DNA of 21,199 nucleotides from Erysipelotrichaceae bacterium (GTDB lineage Bacteria; Bacillota_I; Bacilli_A; Erysipelotrichales; Erysipelotrichaceae): the NCBI GenBank assembly GCA_900754715.1, contig CAAEDX010000131.1:1-21199 (forward strand). The letters run 5' to 3'. The translations under genes and the position numbers were made by a program. Positions within the stretch are counted from its first letter, which is position 1, and each line of letters opens with the position of its first letter. The notes under the pieces were generated by a model. That model was not told the origin of the DNA, searched no databases, and worked only from the letters and a program-made list of their open reading frames with translations. Of this stretch, positions 13,543 to 19,289 are shown in pieces.

Positions 13543-15717
13543 ATGACGATCAGAATTGCGCTTGCCGGTAATCCAAACTGCGGCAAGACCACGATGTTCA
13601 ACAACCTGACCGGTGCTAATCAGTATGTCGGCAACTGGCCGGGCGTTACCGTGGAGAAAAAAGAAGGAAAACTGAAAGGGAAGAAAGATGTGATCATCAC
13701 CGACCTTCCCGGAATTTATTCGCTTTCACCGTATACGCTGGAGGAGGTCGTCAGCCGCGATTACATCTTGAATGAACATCCGGATGTGATCGTGAACCTG
13801 GTTGACGCGACCAACATCGAGCGAAACCTGTATCTGACGACACAGTTGATCGAGACCGGCGTGCCGGTCGTGATTGCCTTGAATATGGCAGATCTGCTGG
13901 AAAAACGTGAGATCAAGATCGACACTGAGCGGCTGTCCATGGTGCTTGGCTGCCCGATCATCGAGACATCGGCGCTGAAAGGCGATGGCCTGGACAAGCT
14001 GATGGAGGAAGCGATCCGCACTGCCAACACAAAGGAAGTGGAGTTGCCCGCTGATATATTTTCCGCTGATTTAGAGAAAGCGATCGAAAATGTGAAGCAG
14101 CAGCTGCCAGCTTCGATATCAGCAGACAAGAAACGCTGGTACGCGGTGAAGCTGCTGGAAAATGACAGCAAGGTCAGCGGATCCATGAGCCTGGGCACAG
14201 CGGCCCGCGGCGTCGTGGAAGACGCGCGCAAGGCTTTGGAAAGCAAGCATGACAATGATATGGAGAGCATCGTCACCGACGAGCGCTACCAGTTCATTCA
14301 AAAAGTCGTCAAGACGACGGTGAAGAAAGCCAAAGGCAAGCTCACAGTGTCTGATCGCATCGACCAGATCGTGACGAACCGGATCCTGGGCATCCCGATC
14401 TTCATCGCGGTGATGTTCATCGTCTATTATATCTCGGTCAGCACGATCGGTACTTTTGTGACCGACTGGACCAACGATGTGTTCGTGGTCGCCATACAGG
14501 ATGCCGTCAGCGGCTTTTTGAAATCGCTGGGCGCCAGTGAGATGATCCTTTCGCTGGTCGTTGAAGGCATCATCGGCGGCCTGGGTGCGGTATTGGGATT
14601 CGTGCCGCAGATGGCCATCCTTTTCCTGTTCCTTTCGATCTTGGAAGACTGCGGCTATATGGTGCGCATCGCTTTCGTCATGGACCGCGTGTTCCGCCAT
14701 TTCGGCCTTTCGGGAAAGAGCTTCATCCCGCTGCTGATCTCATCGGGCTGCGGCATTCCTGGCATCATGGCGTCCCGGACCATCGAGCAAGACAATGACC
14801 GCCGGCTGACGATCATGACCGCGACCTTCATTCCTTGCGGCGCCAAGCTGCCGGTCATCGCCCTGATGGGCGGCGTCATGGCCAGCTATGCGACCGGAAG
14901 CTATGAAGCCGGCGGTCTCGTGGCTCCGCTCATGTACTTCCTGGGCATCGTCGCCGTGCTGGTTGCCGCGATCATCTTGAAAAAGACGAAGCCGTTCTCC
15001 GGCAAGCCTGCGCCTTTTGTCATGGAGCTGCCGCAGTACCATATCCCCAGCGTGAAGACCGTGCTCATGCATGTGTGGGAACGTCTGAAGGGCTTCATCA
15101 TCAAGGCCGGAACGATCTTGTTCCTCGCCTGCGTCGTCATGTGGTTCTTAGGCGGCTTCGGCTTTGCGGAAGACGGCAGCTTTGGCATGGTGGAAAGCGG
15201 GCAGAGCCTGCTGGCCGTGATCGGCGGTGCATTCGCCCCGATCTTCGCGCCGCTTGGCTTTGGCGAATGGCAGCCGGTCGCCGCGTCCCTTTCGGGCTTT
15301 ACGGCCAAAGAAGCGATCGTATCGACCATGGGCGTGCTCGCCAATGTCTCTGAAGATCTCGCGGAAGAAGCAAGTATCGTCGCGCCGGCCGTAGCCATGT
15401 GGTTCCCCAGCGCGATGGCAGCGTTCTCCTTCTTGCTCTTCAACATGCTGGACTCTCCATGCCTGGCTGCGATCGCGACGATGGCGCAGCAGATGCAGTC
15501 AAAGAAGTGGTTCTGGTTTGCCATCGTCTTCCAGAATCTGTTCGCCTATGTCGTCTGCCTGATCGTCTATCAGCTTGGCTCTGTACTCACTGGCGGCGCG
15601 TTCGGCATATGGACGATCATCGCGCTCATCCTGCTCGCCGTGATGCTGTTCCTGCTGTTCAGGCCGGATCCCTATAAAAATCAGAAAGTCTATTCCCGCC
15701 GTTCTGTTCAGGAATAA
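13543..15717 (+). CDS. feoB: Ferrous iron transport protein B
   Basis: FeoB is the GTP-dependent Fe(II) importer of the inner membrane. The 724-aa product has the N-terminal G domain with G1 GNPNCGKTT (9-17), G3 DLPG (54-57), G4 NMAD (114-117) and G5 SALKG (143-147), a helical guanine-dissociation-inhibitor-like domain to about 280, then the membrane domain with two gate repeats, whose Cys-bearing motifs SSGCGIPG and FIPCGAKLP and later FTAKEAIVSTMG and MLDSPCLAA are visible. The start is the ATG at 13543, 5 nt after GGAGGGG; a GTG at 13537 lies inside that site. A terminator follows directly, so the small downstream genes should be less abundant. Confidence 0.97.
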   Translation: MTIRIALAGNPNCGKTTMFNNLTGANQYVGNWPGVTVEKKEGKLKGKKDVIITDLPGIYSLSPYTLEEVVSRDYILNEHPDVIVNLVDATNIERNLYLTTQLIETGVPVVIALNMADLLEKREIKIDTERLSMVLGCPIIETSALKGDGLDKLMEEAIRTANTKEVELPADIFSADLEKAIENVKQQLPASISADKKRWYAVKLLENDSKVSGSMSLGTAARGVVEDARKALESKHDNDMESIVTDERYQFIQKVVKTTVKKAKGKLTVSDRIDQIVTNRILGIPIFIAVMFIVYYISVSTIGTFVTDWTNDVFVVAIQDAVSGFLKSLGASEMILSLVVEGIIGGLGAVLGFVPQMAILFLFLSILEDCGYMVRIAFVMDRVFRHFGLSGKSFIPLLISSGCGIPGIMASRTIEQDNDRRLTIMTATFIPCGAKLPVIALMGGVMASYATGSYEAGGLVAPLMYFLGIVAVLVAAIILKKTKPFSGKPAPFVMELPQYHIPSVKTVLMHVWERLKGFIIKAGTILFLACVVMWFLGGFGFAEDGSFGMVESGQSLLAVIGGAFAPIFAPLGFGEWQPVAASLSGFTAKEAIVSTMGVLANVSEDLAEEASIVAPAVAMWFPSAMAAFSFLLFNMLDSPCLAAIATMAQQMQSKKWFWFAIVFQNLFAYVVCLIVYQLGSVLTGGAFGIWTIIALILLAVMLFLLFRPDPYKNQKVYSRRSVQE

Positions 15718-15725
15718 GGGAAATG

Positions 15726-15754
15726 AAGAGCCGGGACGACTGCCCGGCTCTTTT
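15726..15754 (+). terminator. Terminator-like hairpin between feoB and the small genes
   Basis: AAGAGCCGGG, a 7-nt loop and CCCGGCTCTT form a strong 10-bp stem with four T at its end. The next ribosome binding site begins about 4 nt later, so it probably attenuates rather than ends the operon. Confidence 0.75.
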
Positions 15755-15771
15755 GGAAAGGAGAGGTTCAG

Positions 15772-15936
15772 ATGATCGATATCATCGTGCTGGCGCTGGT
15801 GCTTGGGTACTGCGCCTTCATCATCATCCATCGCTATCGTGAGGCAAAGCTCGCCGCCCGCATGGGCAAGATCATGAGCTGCGCGGGCTGCACGGCCTGC
15901 TCCTGCGCTGACTGTGGCAGCAGGCAAGGAGAATGA
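15772..15936 (+). CDS. FeoB-associated Cys-rich membrane protein
   Basis: The 54-aa protein starts MIDIIVLALVLGYCAFIII, one membrane helix, followed by a basic stretch and five cysteines within 12 residues (C37, C40, C43, C45, C48). This is the pattern of the small FeoB-associated Cys-rich family (P12-like, PF12669) found after feoB in many Bacillota; it may hold iron or help the transporter, though its role is unproven. AAGGAGAGG lies about 6 nt before the ATG. It ends 2 nt before the next small gene. Confidence 0.88.
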   Translation: MIDIIVLALVLGYCAFIIIHRYREAKLAARMGKIMSCAGCTACSCADCGSRQGE

Positions 15937-15938
15937 GC

Positions 15939-16052
15939 ATGGGTGACTCGACCGGTTCGATGTTTTATTTCTTCATCCTGATCTTGGTGATCTATTTTGT
16001 CGGTGTCGGCATTTATCAGCTCATCCAGCTGATCAGGAAGAAACACAAATGA
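15939..16052 (+). CDS. 37-aa single-span membrane protein of the feo operon
   Basis: The frame encodes a short polar N terminus, one hydrophobic helix (about residues 8-26) and a basic end, RKKHK, which suggests N-out, C-in topology. AAGGAG (15926-15931) sits 7 nt before the ATG, inside the end of the previous gene, and the gap to that gene is 2 nt, which supports real translation. It has no cysteine and no metal-binding motif. I do not recognise a family. Its location suggests a helper subunit of FeoB or of the two Cys-bearing neighbours. Confidence 0.65.
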   Translation: MGDSTGSMFYFFILILVIYFVGVGIYQLIQLIRKKHK

Positions 16053-16068
16053 GGAAAGGGGGCATTTC

Positions 16069-16434
16069 ATGCAAGGAATCGATGTGATCATCCTCATCAT
16101 CGTCGCGGTGCTGCTCTTGATCGCGCTCTATGGCAGCATCCGCCATTTCAAGGGAGAAGGGCCTTGCTGCGGCGGCACTTCCTCACGCAAGTCACAGGAA
16201 AAACAGCTTATGCGCCCTGTGATCGGCAGAAAGAGCCTGCGCATCAGCGGCATGCATTGCGAAAACTGCGCGGATCATGTGGCCCGCGCCCTCAATACGA
16301 TCGAAGGCGTGTCCGCAAATGTCAGCTTGAAAGAAGGCAAGGCTACGGTCAGCTATGACCGCAAGATCAGCGATGCGCAGCTGCGGCAGGCCGTGGAAGC
16401 GGCCGGCTATCATGTCAGCGACATCAGCGCATAA
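16069..16434 (+). CDS. Membrane-anchored heavy-metal-associated (HMA) domain protein
   Basis: The 121-aa product has one N-terminal membrane helix (about 4-21), a CC pair with glycines (C33, C34), a linker, and a complete HMA fold from about 55 to 119 with the metal site GMHCENC (61-67) and the closing GYHVSDI. Such domains usually carry Cu(I) or other soft metals between proteins; tethering at the membrane suggests it hands metal to or from a transporter. Its N-terminal half resembles the FeoB-associated Cys-rich protein two genes earlier, so it may be a fusion of that type with an HMA domain. AGGAAAGGGGG precedes the ATG. A terminator follows. Confidence 0.85.
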   Translation: MQGIDVIILIIVAVLLLIALYGSIRHFKGEGPCCGGTSSRKSQEKQLMRPVIGRKSLRISGMHCENCADHVARALNTIEGVSANVSLKEGKATVSYDRKISDAQLRQAVEAAGYHVSDISA

Positions 16435-16436
16435 AG

Positions 16437-16462
16437 AAAGCGGATCGCAGATCCGCTTTTTT
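16437..16462. terminator. Bidirectional terminator between the feo operon and the oxidoreductase gene
   Basis: AAAGCGGATC, loop GCA and GATCCGCTTT make a 10-bp stem (16437-16459) with T-runs outward on both strands. It serves the converging genes ending at 16434 and 16461. Confidence 0.85.
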
Positions 16463-17447
16463 AGTCATCGTTTGGCCAGGGAACATTTCCGTGCGCGCGC
16501 AGCGCTTCGAAAGTCCGCATGACCGCCAGGCTCTCCTGTTTCAGCGCGGCATGCGCGGCGCTGTCGTTTTCCTTCAAGATGCGGGTAAATTCCCTTAGCT
16601 CATGAACCATCACATTTTTTGCCTGCGCCAGCGTATATTCCTCATGCACGGTGCCATCGCGCTCCTGAAAGATGAAGCGGGGACAGCGGCTGGGCTCGCC
16701 ATGCAGCGTGATGCAGCCCGCATCGCCCTGGATCTGCGTGATGCATTCGCTGCGGCTGTCCTTGGCGCAAGCAAAGGAAGCGATGAAGTCCGGATAGATC
16801 AATATGCCGCAGCCGCTGGTGTCGATGCCATTGTATCCGCGGTTAGGAAAGTAATGGACTTCCTTTGGCTCATTGAACAGGCCGACGATGAAATGCAGGC
16901 AATAGATGCCGATGTCGGCCAGCGCACCGCCGCCCCATTGCGGGCTGAACACATTGGGCACGCTGCCGCTGAGATATTGCGCATAGCGGCTTGAATATTG
17001 AGAAAAGTTGCTTTGCACGACCTTGATCTTCCCGACTTGCCCCAGCAGTTTCTTGATGGCATGATAATTGGGCATATGCTGCGTGACGATCGCTTCGAAC
17101 AAAAAACGCTCCTGGCTTTCTGCCAGCTGAAACAACTGCTCTGCCTGCGCCGTGGTCAGGGTGAATGGCTTTTCACAGATCACATGCTTGCCAGCTCGCA
17201 GCGCCTTTTCCGCGTGTTGGGCATGCAGCGCGTTTGGGGACGCGATGTAGACGATATCGATGTCAGAAGCGAGCATCTCATCGAGATCGGTATAGATGCG
17301 AGAGACGCCATGACGCTCAGCCAGCGTCTGCGCATGCGCTTGTACGCGCGTATACATCGCCGTGCAGCGGATGTCTTCCACCTGCGCCAGCGCCTTCAGA
17401 AACTCATCCGTGATGAAGCTCGTTCCGATGGTAGCGACATTGAACAT
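16461..17447 (-). CDS. Gfo/Idh/MocA-family oxidoreductase
   Basis: The 328-aa cytosolic protein is an NAD(P)-dependent sugar or polyol dehydrogenase of unknown substrate. The N-terminal Rossmann fold opens with ATIGTSFITDEFL, and the family mark EKP lies at 92-94 in AGKHVICEKPF. The catalytic region GGGALADIGIYCLH (172-185) has the Asp and His placed as in family members (D178, H185). AGGAGG is 7 nt before the ATG. It stands alone between a bidirectional terminator and a divergent promoter. No sugar transporter or other catabolic gene is near, so the substrate cannot be guessed. Confidence 0.92.
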   Translation of the reverse strand: MFNVATIGTSFITDEFLKALAQVEDIRCTAMYTRVQAHAQTLAERHGVSRIYTDLDEMLASDIDIVYIASPNALHAQHAEKALRAGKHVICEKPFTLTTAQAEQLFQLAESQERFLFEAIVTQHMPNYHAIKKLLGQVGKIKVVQSNFSQYSSRYAQYLSGSVPNVFSPQWGGGALADIGIYCLHFIVGLFNEPKEVHYFPNRGYNGIDTSGCGILIYPDFIASFACAKDSRSECITQIQGDAGCITLHGEPSRCPRFIFQERDGTVHEEYTLAQAKNVMVHELREFTRILKENDSAAHAALKQESLAVMRTFEALRAHGNVPWPNDD

Positions 17448-17470
17448 GATCAGACCTCCTGTATGCCTTC

Positions 17471-17500
17471 ACTATACCACAAGACAAAAGCGATGAACAA
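17471..17500 (-). promoter_or_regulatory. Promoter of the oxidoreductase gene
   Basis: On the minus strand TTGTTC (17495-17500), an 18-nt spacer and TATAGT (17471-17476), back to back with the promoter of the next gene (only 3 bp between the two -35 boxes). Confidence 0.6.
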
Positions 17501-17503
17501 GAA

Positions 17504-17532
17504 TTGAATGCGCTTTCATGAAGCGCTATAAT
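17504..17532 (+). promoter_or_regulatory. Promoter of the cytidylate-kinase-like gene
   Basis: TTGAAT (17504-17509), a 17-nt spacer and a perfect TATAAT (17527-17532). Confidence 0.8.
17510..17526. promoter_or_regulatory. GCGCTT-N5-AAGCGC palindrome filling the promoter spacer
   Basis: The inverted repeat GCGCTTTCATGAAGCGC occupies exactly the 17 bp between -35 and -10, the classical position for a repressor or a MerR-type activator that acts on the spacer. The regulator is not encoded in an evident way nearby. Confidence 0.55.
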
Positions 17533-17563
17533 AAAGACAGACATAGCAGCGAGGGGGATGAGC

Positions 17564-18181
17564 ATGAGCAAGAAGATCATCATCACGATCAGCCGTCAGT
17601 ATGGCAGCGCGGGCCGCATCATCGGACAGCGCCTGGCGGCAGAACTGGATATTTCGTTTTATGATCGTGAATTTCTGGAAGACATCACGAAGAAGCTGGG
17701 CGTATCCAGTGACTTTTTCAAGGAAGACAATCGCGGGGAGGATGGCATGTACAATGTATCCCGCACCAGGCTGAATCCGTTGTCCACAGTGACGTCCTTG
17801 AGCGTGAACCTGGAAGTCTATGAATCTGCGGCCAGTCTGATCCGTTCCATCGCCCGGCGGGAGAGCGCGGTCATCGTGGGACGCTGCGCCGATTATGTGC
17901 TGAAAGACGAAAAAAATGTGCTTTCGCTGTTTCTGTATGCGGAAAAGCAGGACCGCATCCGCCGCGGCATCGAGCTTTATCATATCGATGCTAAACACGC
18001 GCAGGAGACGATGGAGCGCTTTGACCGCAAGCGGGCCCGGTTTTATGAATACTACACGGACCGCAAATGGGGCGCGCTTTCCAATTATGACATGATGATC
18101 AACACGAGCCGCATGGGCATCGATCAATGCGTGCGTTTTCTGGCCACGGCCGCACGCGCGATGATGGAAACAGACGACTGA
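17564..18181 (+). CDS. Cytidylate-kinase-like family protein
   Basis: The 205-aa product matches the Cytidylate_kin2 (PF13189) group: ITISRQYGSAGRIIGQRLA at the N terminus in place of a classical P-loop, then FYDREFLEDITKKLG, and VIVGRCADYVL in the middle. True Cmk phosphorylates CMP/dCMP; this branch is widespread in gut Bacillota and has no settled substrate, so a housekeeping cmk role is not claimed. GAGGGGG touches an upstream ATG at 17558, whereas the ATG at 17564 has proper spacing. It is divergent from the oxidoreductase gene and has a palindrome in its promoter, so it is probably regulated. Confidence 0.88.
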   Translation: MSKKIIITISRQYGSAGRIIGQRLAAELDISFYDREFLEDITKKLGVSSDFFKEDNRGEDGMYNVSRTRLNPLSTVTSLSVNLEVYESAASLIRSIARRESAVIVGRCADYVLKDEKNVLSLFLYAEKQDRIRRGIELYHIDAKHAQETMERFDRKRARFYEYYTDRKWGALSNYDMMINTSRMGIDQCVRFLATAARAMMETDD

Positions 18182-18224
18182 CAAAATTTCACACACGAAT
18201 ACGACAACTTCCCCAGGCTGCTCT

Positions 18225-18232
18225 GTTATAGT
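18225..18232 (+). promoter_or_regulatory. Extended -10 element before the GH3-motif protein
   Basis: TG-T-TATAGT is an extended -10 (hexamer 18227-18232); the -35 position (ACAACT, 18204-18209) is weak. Confidence 0.5.
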
Positions 18233-18255
18233 ATCAGTGAAAGGATGATCACGAC

Positions 18256-18777
18256 ATGCATTCAAAATGGACATTGAAACATAATAAACATCATTGCATC
18301 ATCGTCAATCAGGGCGGCAAGAACATCGGCTATCAGCCCAATGCAGGGGTGCAGATCATGGAGGCAGACGGGTACGGATTCAAGGATCTCAACGGCAGCG
18401 GCCGTCTGGATGCCTTTGAAGACTGGCGCCTGCCGCTGAAAGCGCGCGTTGAGGACTTCAGCCAGCGCTTCGGCCTTTCCCAGCAAGGCGATGCCATCTG
18501 CAGCGATGGAAAGATGGTGGGGATGCCAGATGAGGTGGTTCGCGGGCTGCGGGACAATGTGCTGGTGGAACGAGCCATTGCCGAAGCACCCGAGACAGAC
18601 CGCGAATTCCTGCAGGAAAACCGCCTGCTCGCCGCGCTGATCCTCATGCTGGATGAGGGCAACAGTGATTATGCCATTCAGGTCATGATCACCAGTGCCC
18701 GGGCCGGTCTGCTCAACAGCGTGATGTATACTGTGGCCAACGCCTACTTGCAGTTCAATCACTCTTCGCCAGGATGA
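18256..18777 (+). CDS. Unknown 173-aa protein with a GH3-like leader motif
   Basis: I do not recognise the whole protein. Residues about 41-69 read FKDLNGSGRLDAFEDWRLP and ARVEDFSQRF, very close to the stretch that opens many family 3 glycosidases (DLNGNGxLDPYEDWRLPxxxRVxDL). The Asp/Asn/Ser/Asp/Glu spacing also fits an EF-hand or dockerin-like Ca2+ loop. What follows is not a GH3 barrel: about 100 residues, mostly helical, with an acidic middle and a hydrophobic helix near 125-160. There is no signal peptide or catalytic glycosidase motif. AAAGGA lies about 10 nt before the ATG. The stop overlaps the start of thpR in ATGA, so the two are coupled. It could be a recombined GH3 fragment or a small family of its own. 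Confidence 0.72.
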   Translation: MHSKWTLKHNKHHCIIVNQGGKNIGYQPNAGVQIMEADGYGFKDLNGSGRLDAFEDWRLPLKARVEDFSQRFGLSQQGDAICSDGKMVGMPDEVVRGLRDNVLVERAIAEAPETDREFLQENRLLAALILMLDEGNSDYAIQVMITSARAGLLNSVMYTVANAYLQFNHSSPG

Positions 18778-19259
18778 GGCTGTTCATCGCGATATTGCCT
18801 GATGCGCGCATGATCAGGGCACTGCGGGCATGCGTGCGTGATCTGGAAGCGCAAGGCGCTCAAGGCAGCATCGTGCCAGACGCGAACCTGCATATGACCC
18901 TGGCGTTCATCGGGGACGCAGAAAGGCCTGATCAAGTGCGGGCCGTGCTGCAGAAGATCCCGCTGCCAAAGATCCGGCTGACGTTGTCTAAAACCGGATA
19001 TTTTGGCGATCTGCTGTGGGCCGGCATCAAGGCCGACCCGTCGCTGCATGCCTATGTGAGCGCGCTGCGCGAAGCGCTGGCAGAAGCCGATATCCCCTTT
19101 GACAAAAAGCCCTTTGTCCCGCACATCACCCTGATTCGCAGGCTGCGCGCGCCGGGATCGCTTTGTCCGCGCCTGGATCAGGAAGAGATGGAAGCAAGCA
19201 AAGCGGCATTGATGTGCTCATCATTCACCGGCGGAAAAGTACAGTATCAGGAAATATAA
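18774..19259 (+). CDS. thpR: RNA 2',3'-cyclic phosphodiesterase (LigT/ThpR, 2H family)
   Basis: The enzyme opens 2',3'-cyclic phosphates on RNA ends to 2'-phosphates. Both catalytic HxT motifs of the 2H superfamily are present, HMTLAFIG at 40-47 and HITLIRR at 117-123, and the start MRLFIAI is typical. At 161 aa it is slightly short for the family (about 175-190) but complete in motifs. Its ATG overlaps the previous stop (ATGA) and it lacks a strong ribosome binding site, so it relies on coupling with the upstream gene. Confidence 0.92.
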   Translation: MRLFIAILPDARMIRALRACVRDLEAQGAQGSIVPDANLHMTLAFIGDAERPDQVRAVLQKIPLPKIRLTLSKTGYFGDLLWAGIKADPSLHAYVSALREALAEADIPFDKKPFVPHITLIRRLRAPGSLCPRLDQEEMEASKAALMCSSFTGGKVQYQEI

Positions 19260-19282
19260 AAAAGCGCGAGATGCGCTTTTTT
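19259..19282. terminator. Bidirectional terminator between thpR and addA
   Basis: AAAAAGCGC, loop GAGAT and GCGCTTTTTT form a stem with A/T tails on both sides, between converging genes ending at 19259 and 19290. The GC part is only 4 bp. Confidence 0.7.
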
Positions 19283-19289
19283 AGTAGCT

